A stretch of 64,000 nt of DNA from Saccopteryx bilineata (Eukaryota > Chordata > Mammalia > Chiroptera > Emballonuridae), in NCBI RefSeq assembly GCF_036850765.1, contig NC_089494.1, positions 56,933,809 to 56,997,808 on the forward strand. Reading direction: 5' to 3'. The notes under the pieces are model-generated. The model was not told where the DNA came from, did not search any database, and worked only from the letters and a program-made list of their open reading frames with translations. A program made the translations under genes and the position numbers. Positions 12,518 to 23,342 of this stretch are shown one piece after another (the stretch's first letter is position 1; every line of letters starts with the position of its first letter).

Positions 12518-12819
12518 CCTGACCAGTGATGATGTAGAGGCTAGAGCGTCGACCTGGGGTCACCAGCTTGAGCTCAGGCTCACCAGCTGGAGTGCAGGCT
12601 AGCCAGCTTCAGAGTGGGATCATTGACATGATCCCATGGTTGCTGGCTTGAGCCCAAGGTCACTGCCTTGAACAAGGGGTCACTGGCTCAGCTGGAGCCC
12701 CCAGGTCAGGGCACGTATAAGAAGCAAACAATGAACAACTGAAGTGCCACAACTATGAGTTGATTCTTCTCATCTCTCTCCCTTTCTGGTCTGTCTCTCT
12801 TGTTTAAAAAAAAAAAAAG
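12518..12819 (+). repeat. tRNA-derived SINE with central blocks and target duplication
   Basis: The head 'cctgaccagtgatgatgtag' is followed by variable 'gcttgagcccaaggtcactg' blocks, the 'cagggcacgtataagaa' box, a CT-rich part and poly(A). The 12-bp repeat 'gaactgattgag' flanks it at 12506-12517 and 12820-12831. Confidence 0.9.
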
Positions 12820-13115
12820 GAACTGATTGAGAATTTTTCTGAAAGAACAATTAAATATACATATTCTAACATATATTTCCCTTGAAAGTGAATAACTGTT
12901 ATTTGAACTTTCAAATAAATGATTGTTGTAGGCTATGGTGAGTGGTACGTCATGCAGCCGCTTCAAATCAGAAACACCTCTGGGTTTCCTATTATGGATA
13001 TGGATGGGTTCATTTATAGAGTTTATTCCTAGTAGGATCTCAATATGTTCTCCATCCAGTGGTTTTAGAAATGCAAAATGATAATAATGGTAAGAAGTTA
13101 CACATAAACATAATG

Positions 13116-13345
13116 AAAATAATAGCTAGCATTTATTAAATGCTTACTATATATACCAGGTACTATGCTAAGAGCTTCCATGATTATTTCATTTAATCTT
13201 CACAAAACCTCATTATTGTATCCATTTTATAATAGGCTGAGACTTAATGGGAAAAAGTAACTTGCAAAATGTGTGGAGCTACTTAGTGGGGCCAGAATAT
13301 GGGCCCCGGATTCTTTGTCTTAATGATTGTTATACTGCATATCAT
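13116..13345 (-). repeat. MIR SINE
   Basis: Reads like reverse MIR over its whole length: 'tttattaaatgcttactata', 'ccaggtactatgctaagagc', 'tcatttaatcttcacaaaac', 'tatccattttataatagg' and then a diverged tRNA-related part. Confidence 0.75.
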
Positions 13346-14635
13346 GTATCACAAAGGAAACATTCTTCTTATTATTACTATTTAGTAATGTGGCCACTTG
13401 AGGCACATTCATCTCCACCATTGAAAAAACACTTCATTGTTGGTCAGAAAATATCTTGAAATGACAGTACATTACCTCAAAAAAAATTTTTATGAGCAAA
13501 CTTTTGTTTCCTCTTTGGTAGAAGGAAAATTTTAATTGCATCAAGTGATAAAACAAACAGGTGAAAAATATCAGGGTAATTCAATCCAGAATCAAGCACT
13601 GAGCAAAAAATATATTAAATTTTTGAGATCGGCGGATTGCATCTATCAAATTATCTGAGTAATTTCTCGACTGTTCCCTTATGTTTCCTGGCAGCACTCA
13701 CTTTGTATCGATCGTGAATCCATAGTAAGGATATCAAGTACTCTGGGTGTTTGTGACATGTACCATTTTGATGTGTTTGGGATGCTTCCTGAGAGCTTCA
13801 CCTTATCCATCACACAGTCCATTCTCATCTCAACCTTATTGATCAAACTCGAGTGACCAGCATCACCTTGCCTCTGTAATCCTGTCATTTCTGCCTTACT
13901 TTTCGAAGTTTCCTGATTCCCAGAGGTTTTTCTATTCAGCACATCTCTTCTTCCTCCTCTTTCTCCTTCCTCCGCTGATGTATTCAGTTCAAATCTATGA
14001 TTTATTTTTCCCACTTGAAGTGGCCGCCCTGTTCTTGCCTTCCAGAAATGGTGCAACTACAAGGAAGGAAAGGCAGAAGTGGTTGCTAGTCAGTCGGAAT
14101 GTATTGATCACACAGCTCATCAGCAAAGAGCGGCGCTGGTGTTCCTTGCTCTCTCTGCAGCTGCACAGGAGCACAGCACAGCTAGGCACCCCCAGTCCTC
14201 TCCCATGCCCCCACTTCCTCTATCGCATTGTTCTCAAGCTGTGCTTTCCAGATGCCTGGGAGTTTAGAGATGTATTCTCAGAGACCCACAAATACCTAAA
14301 ATAATTTCAAATGTTTGATTATTATCTTAAAATATTTAATATAAGATGTGAAATATCGATGCTTACACTTGTGTTTATTTTTTATTTCATTGGTGCCAGT
14401 GGAGTAGCCATTTGTCTTTTTTGGTGGTTTCTCAAACTAGCAGTCCATGAACTTGCGCTCTGATTTCCCGAGTTCTTTAGTTTGGGAAACACTGCCTACA
14501 GTGCTGGCAATGGGCCCGGACAGATGAGCAGTCTCTCGGGATTGGTGCTGCTCATTCCTCACACATCTACTGTATACAGTATTTCCTACGAGCCTTACAC
14601 TCTGCTGTGCACTGGGGATTTACAAAGTCCCTGAA
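13346..14635. other. unique sequence with an unassigned 125-codon minus-strand frame
   Basis: No repeat family recognised. A minus-strand frame of 125 codons covers 13679-14056. It is rich in charged residues, with no domain, signal or membrane segment that I recognise, and an overlapping plus frame of 108 codons covers part of it. I have no evidence that either is translated. Several CpG-containing words around 13628-13715 are unusual for this AT-rich context. Confidence 0.35.
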
Positions 14636-14731
14636 GCAGTCTTATAGAAACAGAGAACAGGTTGATGGTTGCCAGAGGGGAGGTTTAGAGAACTGGGTGA
14701 AAAAGGTGAAGGATTAAGAAGTACAAATTGA
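14636..14731 (+). repeat. old L1 3' UTR, left part (landing site of the full-length L1)
   Basis: 'ggttgatggttgccagaggg' through 'ggattaagaagtacaaattga' is old L1 3' UTR text. It continues without loss at 22726 ('cagttacagaatagtcatg'). The younger L1 therefore landed inside this older L1 end. Confidence 0.8.
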
Positions 14732-15400
14732 GTGACGTCACGGAAATGGCGCCGTGAGCAGCGCGTCCGACAGCTCTCCCCTAAATCACAACAAATTTAT
14801 CAACTAGAAACAGAAAAATTTATCCACGGAGCATTCCGGAGTTCCACACAAACTGATAGCGAAAGGACTGTTATCACTTGAATCTGAGAGACGAGGGTGT
14901 GGAGGAATGGACCACAGGGACGTTCTTTCAAACCGCAAGGAAGTGCGCCTGTGGTGAGTCAGCCCATATACTTGGGAGCCGCGAGCCGCCGCAAGCGGCC
15001 GACGCGAGCCGCCACCGCGAGCGGCCGCGAGCCCCCGCGAGCCGCCGCGCCGGTCCGGTTGAGCACCGCTGACGTTCCGAGCGGCCCGCACACTGCGAGT
15101 GGGGGTCGCCGGCCACCGGTGCCCGGAGCGCCCCATTCGCGCGCGTGCCTTGGGCATTCCACGCACCCAGGGCGCCCTGCTGGCCCACACACCCAGGGGG
15201 CTCCATTATCCTGCGCCTGGTGCGGTCCAGCCGCCAGCGGCGGGGCGAGCGGGAGAGGCTTGGGAGATTCTCTCCGTGGGCGGGGCACCTCACCCAGCCA
15301 TTCAAGCTAACAATCAAGCGTTGGGGGAGGGGCGCGCGCAGGCAGCCTAAAATACCTTCGGAAACACAGCTGCGACCCAATCACTGAAATTAGCTTAACC
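14732..15400 (+). promoter_or_regulatory. L1 5' UTR internal promoter, CpG-rich
   Basis: The first bases carry a perfect CRE palindrome (TGACGTCA, 14733-14740). A YY1-like core 'aaatggcg' (about 14744-14751) follows at nearly the position of the YY1 site in other mammalian L1s. The region 14980-15330 is very GC- and CpG-rich, with several GCGAGCCGCC-like units. L1 families use an internal RNA polymerase II promoter of this kind. It would act as a CpG island inside AT-rich intron. Confidence 0.7.
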
Positions 15401-16149
15401 CATAAAATCTGCGCACCCTCGGTTCTAATTGATAAGATCTCTCTCAGTTCAGCGATCCAAGACAAGAGGTGTGATATTTTTTAGTGCCTCTCGCTAAAGG
15501 GGCGGGGGCAACTTCTGATTGATAGAGCCTCCATATTCAGGGATAAACGCTAACAAGAAGGACTTGGCAGATAATAAGGTCTATACTACACTAGTCGTAA
15601 GCAGAGACTAGTGCCTCTTCTTCCCTGCAAAAACAGGCTACAAAGTGTGGAAAGCCTGGGTTGAGAGGTCCAACTAAATGATAGGCGCTGAACAGTCACC
15701 TTGACAACAATTGACTCCCACCCCCGCCTGATTACACTGGAGGCCCTGACTCTCAGAGCCTTTCCCAAAGCCTTGCACTGAGTGGGGATAGAGTGGGGAT
15801 TTCCCAGCTCTTTGAGCCTCTTACTCCCCAGGCAGAAGCAGTTGCAGCCTTATAGCTGGATCACCAGGCTGCTAATTCAGAAAGGGGGGACTAGGAGAGA
15901 GAATCCAGGAAAGCAAACTCTCTCATCGTTGGACCCTGCAAACGCCAACAAGCCTTTACTTCCAGCAAGACTAAAGCCAATTATATGACATTGCCATAGA
16001 ATCCCATCAACTGCAAATCCCTACCTAAGAGTGACACAGGGGCAGAGCCTGGGGTACAGAGTCACCGACCAGGAAGAGGGAGAGAAAAGAAAAAGAAAGA
16101 AGTTAACCACTCAAAATCAAGAAAAACCCACAGACTTTACAACTTGATC

Positions 16150-17002
16150 CACTAATTTTTTTTTTGTTGTTGTTGTTGTTTGTTTCTTCTATCTTTTTGC
16201 CTTTATTTCCTCCACCTCGGTCCTTCTATTCTCTGCCCATCTTATGCTTCCCCTTTCTTGAACTACACTATCCATGAGTGTTGCATTTTATTTTTCTTCT
16301 TCATCCTCACCCTCCTTTAAGGTTATACTCCAAAACACTTAACTCTCACTCTCTCCTCTTTTGTTTTTTGTTTTTTTGTCTTGCTTTATTTTGTTTTTTT
16401 CTCTTCCTATTTTATTTCTTCCTTTGTTTTTCTCTTTTTCTTATTTTTTCCTTTCTATTCATTTTTTCTTTTCTCATTTTACTTTCCTCCTATATAATCC
16501 TCAATCACGAACAGATTAGTTAATTTGGGACTCAAGGCTTTTTTTTGGCTTTATTTCTCTTTTTTGCTTTTGTTTTTATTTTTTTTCTTGTTTGTTTATT
16601 TTTGTGGCATTTTGGGTCCTCCCAACCCAAGGTCTCCATTGTATTTAGTCTTCGCTCCACTTAAATACAACAGATTTTTACTTATTTTTATTTTTTCTTC
16701 TTAGTATTCTTTTTTGGTCCTTTCTTCTGGTTCCCCCTTATCCCTCTCATTATATCTCTTAGTTGACCATCACTTACAAGCAAATCATCTTATGCTTGTC
16801 TAAGATTTTCTTCCTTTTTTTTTTTTTTGCATTTAGTAGGTCCCTACTCCCTTTCTTTGCCCCTTGAACTCTTCACCCCAAATCAGGCCCTCCATTATAG
16901 GCACAATATTTCCCTGAGGAGGGGAGAGGAGGGAAAGAGAAGAGAGAAAAAAAGGGGGAAATAATAAATTATTACTGTTTTTTTTTTGTGGGGTGTTTTA
17001 CC

Positions 17003-17033
<31 letters not shown>

Positions 17034-17045
17034 TACTCTTTATTA
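16150..17045 (+). other. pyrimidine-rich block upstream of L1 ORF1
   Basis: About 900 bp in which the + strand is dominated by T and C, including T runs near 16157, 16811 and 17003-17027. A purine-rich patch at 16915-16960 interrupts it. It lies between the 5' UTR and the ORF1 start and contains no credible frame. Confidence 0.85.
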
Positions 17046-17080
17046 ATTCTAATTAGTGCTATCAATAAGACCACCCTCAG

Positions 17081-18076
17081 ATGCTGATAAGAAAGAGGAA
17101 ATCGAATATTATAGATACAAAAGAAAGAGAGGTAACACAAATAGATGTGGAAAAATCTATGGAGAAAAGACTTAACATATTGGAAGCCTTGGAGCTAAAT
17201 GACAGAGAATTTAAAATAGAAATCTTAAAAATACTCAGAGATATACAAGAAAACACAGAAAGGCAATATAGGGAGATCAGAAAACAACTCAATGAACACA
17301 AAGAATATATTACCAAGGAAATTGAAACTATAAAAACAAATCAAACAGAAATGAAAAACTCAATTCACGAGCTGAAAAACGAGGTAACAAGCTTAGCTAA
17401 CAGAACAGCCCAGATTGAAGATAGGATTAGTGAAATAGAAGACAAACAACTTGAGGCACAACAGAGAGAAGAAGAAAGAGACTCAAAAATAATAAAAAAC
17501 GAGAAAGCCCTACAGGAATTGTCTGACTCCATCAGAAAGAATAACATAAGAATAATAGGTATATCAGAGGGAGAAGAGAAAGAAAATGGAATGGAGAATA
17601 TACTCAAACAAATAATAGACGAGAACTTCCCAAGCCTGTGGAAGGAACTAAAGCCTCAAATTCAAGAAGCAAACAGAACACCAAGTTTTCTTAACCCCAA
17701 CAAACGCACTCCAAGGCACATCATAATAAAGATGACACAAACCAATGACAAAGAAAAAATTCTCAAGGCAGCCAGGGAAAAGAAGAGTACAACATATAAA
17801 GGAAGGCCTATTAGATTATCATCAGATTTCTCAGCAGAAACTCTACAAGCTAGAAGAGAGTGGACCCCAATATTTAAAGCCCTGAAAGAGAGGAACTTTC
17901 AGCCAAGAATACTATACCCATCAAAGCTATCCTTCAAGTATGAAGGAGATATAAAAACATTCACAAATACAGAAAAGATGAGAGAATTTATCAACAGAAA
18001 GCCCCCACTCCAGGAAATACTAAAGGGGGTTTTCCAACCAGATTCAAAGAACAAAAGAAAACAACACCACAAGTAA
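17081..18076 (+). CDS. L1 ORF1 protein (RNA-binding chaperone), intact
   Basis: An intact frame of 331 codons in the normal ORF1p size range. Residues about 1-45 are basic. About 45-155 form a heptad-rich coiled coil (many E, K, I and L, e.g. 'ISEIEDKQLEAQQREEERDS') that would trimerise the protein. The RRM-like domain begins near residue 156 ('NNIRIIGI'). The C-terminal domain contains the family hallmark 'ETLQARREW' and 'NFQPRILYPSKLSF'. ORF1p coats L1 RNA in cytoplasmic particles and is needed for efficient retrotransposition. The start ATG at 17081 follows directly after the pyrimidine-rich leader. ORF2 starts 325 bp downstream. I see no stop or frameshift, in contrast to ORF2. Whether it is expressed cannot be read from the sequence. 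Confidence 0.95.
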   Translation: MLIRKRKSNIIDTKEREVTQIDVEKSMEKRLNILEALELNDREFKIEILKILRDIQENTERQYREIRKQLNEHKEYITKEIETIKTNQTEMKNSIHELKNEVTSLANRTAQIEDRISEIEDKQLEAQQREEERDSKIIKNEKALQELSDSIRKNNIRIIGISEGEEKENGMENILKQIIDENFPSLWKELKPQIQEANRTPSFLNPNKRTPRHIIIKMTQTNDKEKILKAAREKKSTTYKGRPIRLSSDFSAETLQARREWTPIFKALKERNFQPRILYPSKLSFKYEGDIKTFTNTEKMREFINRKPPLQEILKGVFQPDSKNKRKQHHK

Positions 18077-18401
18077 CAGCTCCACCAAGAACACAATAAA
18101 ACCAAACTAAAACTGTGACAACAAAGGAAAAAAAGGGGGGAGAGGATGGAGATTAACAGTAGCAAAGGATGATGAAGTGCAGAAATACTTATAAGATAGG
18201 GTACTACAATGAATATGGTAGGTACCCTTTTCATTACTTAATGGTAACCACCCTTGAAAAAACCACCACAAAAACACTTGACTTAAAAAAGGTAGCAACA
18301 GAGGAAAGAAGTATGGAACACAAACAAACAAAAACAAATGATAGAAAAACAAAAGAGAACAATCAAACTAGATACAAAACTAACAGAAAGCAATTTATAA
18401 A

Positions 18402-21400
18402 ATGGCAGTAGGGAACCCACAAGTGTCAATAATTACACTAAATGTAAATGGATTAAACTTACCAATAAAAAGACACACAGTAGCAGAATGGATTAAAAAA
18501 GAAAATCCAACTATATGCTGCCTACAAGAAACACATCTAAGCAACAAGGATAAAAACAAATTCAAAAAAACAAAAAACAAAAAACAAAAAAAAAACCAAA
18601 AAAACAAAAAACAAATTCAAAGTGAAAGGCTGGAAAACAATACTCCAAGCAAACAACACCCAAAAAAAAGCAGGCGTAGCAATACTCATATCTAATAATG
18701 CTGACTACAAGACAGAAAAAGTATTCAGAGACAAAAATGGTCATTTCATAATGATTAAGGGGAAGTTGAATCAAGAAGACATAACAATCCTTAATATATA
18801 TGCACCAAACCAAGGAGCACCAAAATATATAAGACAGCTACTTATTGACCTTAAAAGAAAAACTGACAAAAATACAATCATACTTGGAGACCTCAATACA
18901 CCGCTGACGGCTCTAGATCGGTCATCCAAACAGAGAATCAATAAAGATATAGTGGCCTTAAACGAAATACTAGAACACCTGGATATGATAGACATCTACA
19001 GGACACTTCATCCCAAAGCGACAGAGTATACATTTTTCTCTAGTGTACATGGAACATTCTCAAGAATTGACCATATGTTGGGCCACAAAGACAATATCAG
19101 CAAATTTAGAAAAATTGAAATTGTACCAAGCATATTTTCTGATCATAAAGCCTTGAAACTAGAATTCAACTGCAAAAAAGAGGGGGAAAAACCCACAAAA
19201 ATGTGGAAACTAAACAACATACTTCTAAAAAATGAATGGGTCAAAGAAGAAATAAGCGCAGAAATCAAAAGATATATACAGACAAATGAAAATGAAAATA
19301 CGACATATCAGAATCTCTGGGATGCAGCAAAAGCAGTAATAAGAGGAAAGTTCATATCACTTCAGGCCTATATGAACAAACAAGAGAGAGCCGAAGTAAA
19401 CCACTTAACTTCACACCTTAAGGAACTAGAAAAAGAAGAACAAAGACAACCCAAAACCAGCCGAAGAAAGGAGATAATAAAAATCAGAGCAGAAATAAAT
19501 GAAATAGAGAATAGAAAAAATTAATAGAACAAGAAGCTGGTTCTTTGAAAAGATCAACAAAATTGACAAACCCTTGGCAAGACTCACCAAGGAAAAAAGA
19601 CACAGGACTCAAATAAATAAAATCCAAAATGAAAGAGGAGAGATCACCACAGACATCATAGAAATACAAAGAATTATTGTAGAATACTATGAAAAATTAT
19701 ATGCCACCAAATACAACAATCTAGAAGAAATGGATAAATTCCTAGAACAATACAACCTTCCTAGACTGAGTCATGAAGAAGCAGAAAGCCTAAACAGACC
19801 AATAAGCAGGGAGGAAATAGAAAAAACTATTAAAAATCTCCCCAAAAATAAAAGTCCAGGCCCAGACGGTTATACTAGTGAATTCTATCAAACATTCAAA
19901 GAAGACTTGGTTCCTATTCTACTCAAAGTCTTCCAAAAAATTGAAGAAGAAGCAATACTTCCAAACACATTTTATGAGGCCAACATAACCCTCATACCAA
20001 AACCTGGCAAGGATGGCACAAAGAAAGAAAACTACAGACCAATATCTCTAATGAATACAGATGCTAAAATACTAAACAAAATACTGGCAAACCGAATACA
20101 ACAACATATTAAAAAAATAATACATCATGATCAAGTGGGATTCATCCCAGAATCTCAAGGATGGTTCAACATACGCAAAACGGTTAACGTAATACACCAT
20201 ATCAACAAAACAAAGAACAAAAACCACATGATCTTATCAATAGATGCAGAAAAGGCTTTTGATAAAATACAACACAATTTTATGTTTAAGACTCTCAACA
20301 AAATGGGTATAGAAGGAAAATATCTTAACATGATAAAGGCCATATATGATAAACCATCAGCCAACATCCTATTAAACGGCATAAAACTGAGGACTTTCTA
20401 CCTTAAATCAGGAACAAGACAGGGTTGTCCACTCTCTCCACTCTTATTCAACGTGGTGCTAGAAGTTCTGGCCAGAGCAATCAGACAAGACAAAGAAATA
20501 AAAGGTATCCATATCGGAAAAGAAGTAAAGCTATCACTTTTTGCTGATGATATCCTATACATCGAAAACCCGAAGGACTCCACAAAAAGATTATTAGAAA
20601 CAATAAACCAATACAGTAAGGTCGCAGGATACAAAATTAACATACAAAAGTCCATAGCCTTTCTATATGCCAACAATGAAATATTAGAAAACGAACTCAA
20701 AAAAATAATCCCCTTCACGATTGCAACAAAAAAAATAAAATACCTAGGAATAAACATAACAAAGAACGTAAAGGACCTATATAATGAAAATTACAAAGCA
20801 TTGTTAAGGGAAATCGAAAAAGATACAATGAGATGGAAAAATATTCCTTGTTCTTGAATAGGAAGAATAAATATAATCAAAATGGCCATATTACCCAAAG
20901 CAATATACAAATTTAATGCAATTCCCATCAAAATCCCTATGAGATTTTTTAAAGAAATGGAACAAAAAATCATCAGATTTATATGAAACTATAAAAAACC
21001 CCGAATAGCCAAAACAATCCTAAGGAAAAAGAATGAAGCTGGGGGCATTACAATACCTGACTTTAAACTATATTATAGGGCCACGATAATCAAAACAGCA
21101 TGGTATTGGCAAAAAAATAGACACTCAGACCAATGGAACAGAATAGAAAGCCCAGAAATAAAACCACATATATATGGTCAAATAATCTTTGATAAAGGGG
21201 CCAACAACACACAATGGAGAAAAGAAAGCCTCTTCAACAAATGGTGTTGGGAAAACTGGAAAGCCACATGCAAAAGAATGAAACTCGACTACAGCCTGTC
21301 CCCGTGTACTAAAATTAATTCAAAATGGATCAAAGACCTAAATATAAGACCTGAAACAATAAAGTACATAGAAGAAGACATAGGTACTAAAATCATGGAC

Positions 21401-22268
21401 CTGGGTTTTAAAGAACATTTTATGAACTTGACTCCAATGGCAAGAGAAGTGAAGGCAAAGATAAATGAATGGGACTACATCAGAATTAAAAGTTTTTGCT
21501 CAGCAAGAGAAACTGATATCAAAATAAACAGACAGCCAACTATATGGGAACTGATATTTTCAAACGACAGCTCAGATAAGGGCCTAATATCCAAAATTTA
21601 CAAAGAACTCATAAAACTCAACAACAAACAAACAAACAATCCAATAAAAAAAATGGGAAGAGGACATGAACAGACACTTCTCCCAGGAAGAGATACAAAT
21701 GGCCAACAGATATATGAAAAGATGCTCAGCTTCATTAGTTATTAGAGAAATGCAAATCAAAACTACAATGAGATACCACCTCACTCCTGTTAGATTAGCT
21801 ATTATCAACAAGACGGGTAATAGCAAATGTTGGAGAGGCTGTGGAGAAAAAGGAACCCTCATTCACTGTTGGTGGGACTGTAAAGTAGTACAACCATTAT
21901 GGAGGAAAGTATGGTGGTTCCTCAAAAAACTGCAAATAGAACTACCTTATGACCCAGCAATCCCTCTACTGGGTATATACCCCAAAACCTCAGAAACATT
22001 GATACGTGAAGACACATGTAGCCCCATGTTCATTGCAGCACTGTTCACAGTGGCCAAGACATGGAAACAACCAAAAAGCCCTTCAATAGAAGACTGGATA
22101 AAGAAGATGTGGCACATATACACTATGGAATACTACTCAGCCATAAGAAATGATGACATCGGATCATTTACAGCAAAATGGTGGGATCTTGATAACATTA
22201 TAAGGAGTGAAATAAGTAAATCAGAAAAAAACAAGAACTACATGATTCCATACATTGGTGGAACATGA
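18402..22268 (+). pseudogene. L1 ORF2 (endonuclease-reverse transcriptase), disrupted
   Basis: The length (about 1,288 codons) fits ORF2p, which nicks DNA and primes reverse transcription at the nick. In order: the endonuclease start 'SIITLNVNGLN' with catalytic-type 'LQETHL', then 'GDLNTP' and 'SDHKAL'; the reverse transcriptase with 'LIPKPGKD' and the active-site FADD at 20540-20551; and the C-terminal Cys/His region '[18 protein letters not shown]' near 21829-21882. Five breaks were found by comparison with the antisense copy at 47702-50604 and by frame continuity: a 55-bp A-rich insertion ending at 18621, an 11-bp deletion near 19518, TGA stops at 20855-20857 and near 20985 (both likely former Trp codons), and a frameshift at an A8 run (21646-21653). 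One codon each is missing before and just after the FADD motif. No full ORF2p can be made from this copy. Confidence 0.95.
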
Positions 22269-22506
22269 AAATGAGACTAAGAGACATGGACAAGAGTGTG
22301 GTAGTTACCAAGGGTGGGGGGGGAGGGAGGACATGGGAGGGGCACAGAGAACTAGATAGAGGGTGACGGAGGACAATCTGACTTTGGGCGAGGGGTTTGC
22401 AAAATAATTTGATGACAAAATAACCTAGACATGTTTTCTTTGAATATATGTACCCTGATTTATTAATGTCATCCCATTACCATTAATAAAAATTTATTAA
22501 AAAAAA
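22269..22506 (+). other. L1 3' UTR and native poly(A) signal
   Basis: Starts after the ORF2 stop and contains a G-rich run at about 22315-22332, AATAAA at 22485-22490 and a short A tract at 22499-22506. The native signal was evidently read through in the source transcript, because non-L1 sequence follows. Confidence 0.85.
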
Positions 22507-22709
22507 TAATAATAATAGTAACAAATTTACACAATTATTTTCAAATGTGATTTTATTAAATTTTATAATAATATTGTATAGTAGGTTGTCTTTAGTTTTT
22601 AAAGAAGAGATATTCCAGAGGATAATTGTTATTCCTATTCATTCATCACTGATTCTTCTTCATTAATATTAAAAGTAAATTGTGTAAGCTTCAAAAAAAA
22701 AAAAAAAAG
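22507..22709 (+). other. 3'-transduced sequence carried by the L1
   Basis: About 185 bp without similarity to L1 lies between the native A tract and a second A16 tract (22693-22708), which is followed at once by the 3' target duplication. ATTAAA at 22668-22673 lies 19 bp before the A16, the right distance for a polyadenylation signal. This is the classic outline of a 3' transduction. The segment should match the flank of the source L1 elsewhere in the genome. Confidence 0.9.
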
Positions 22710-22725
22710 AAGAAGTACAAATTGA

Positions 22726-22900
22726 CAGTTACAGAATAGTCATGAGGATGTAAAGTACAGCTTAGGGGATAGAGTCAATAGTATTGTAATCACAATATAT
22801 GGTGCCAGGTGGATTCGGAAATATCAAGGAACCCTTTGTAAACTATAGGATTATTTAATCACTATGCTGTATACCTGAAACTAACACAAAATAATATTGA
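22726..22900 (+). repeat. old L1 3' UTR, right part
   Basis: Continues the old L1 end interrupted at 14731: 'cagttacagaatagtcatgag', 'gtcaatagtattgtaatcac' and 'ctgtatacctgaaactaac'. It shows the pre-insertion order once the young L1 and one duplication copy are removed. Confidence 0.8.
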
Positions 22901-22964
22901 GTGTAATTTAAATATGTCCTTGTTCTTGGATTAGTGGGGAAATCAGATACATAAAGAATATTTT

Positions 22965-23330
22965 CTTTTTTCTTTTCTTTTTTTTTTTTTTTTGTATTTT
23001 TCTGAAGCTGGAAATGGGGAGAGACAGTCAGACAGACTCCCGCATGCGCCCGACCGACCGGGATCCACCCGGCACGCCTACCAGGAGCGAGGCGAACATC
23101 GCTCTGCCAGCACCAGAGCCACTCTAGCACCTGGGGCAGTGGCCAAGGAGCCATCCCCAGCGCCCGGGCCATCTTTGCTCCAATGGAGCCTCAGCTGCAG
23201 GAGGGGAAGAGAGAGACAGAGAGGAAGGAGGGGGTGGGTGGAGAAGCAAATGGGCGCTTCTCCTATGTGCCCTGGCCGGGAATCGAACCCAGGTCCCCCG
23301 CACGCCAGGCCAATGCTCTACCACTGAGCC
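22965..23330 (-). repeat. long-body tRNA-derived SINE, head slightly truncated
   Basis: The poly(T) lies on the left and the long GC-rich body ends at 'ctaccactgagcc' on the right. The last 13 or so bases of the tRNA-like head present in other copies are missing, so it is slightly 5' truncated. The repeat 'aaagaatatttt' flanks it at 22953-22964 and 23331-23342. Confidence 0.9.
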
Positions 23331-23342
23331 AAAGAATATTTT

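Larger units (their letters stand above)
14732..22709 (+). mobile_element. near full-length L1 retrotransposon with 3' transduction
   Basis: A complete L1 layout is visible: a CpG-rich 5' UTR (14732-16100), a pyrimidine-rich block (16150-17045), ORF1 (17081-18076), a disrupted ORF2 (18402-22268), a 3' UTR with a G-run (22315-22325) and AATAAA (22485-22490), a first short A tract (22499-22506), about 185 bp of non-L1 sequence, and a second A16 tract (22693-22708). A perfect 16-bp duplication 'aagaagtacaaattga' frames it at 14716-14731 and 22710-22725. The cut site reads TT/AAGA, close to the TT/AAAA preference of the L1 endonuclease. It is in the same orientation as CCDC141. The perfect duplication, the uninterrupted A16 and the intact ORF1 suggest a fairly recent insertion. 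Confidence 0.95.

Noticed and set aside
14804..15387. Frames of 64-150 codons on both strands
   Set aside because: These are products of the CpG-rich L1 5' UTR, mutually overlapping, with no known domain.
16278..16523. 81-codon Phe/Leu-rich frame resembling a membrane protein
   Set aside because: It is a translation of the pyrimidine-rich L1 block; low complexity.
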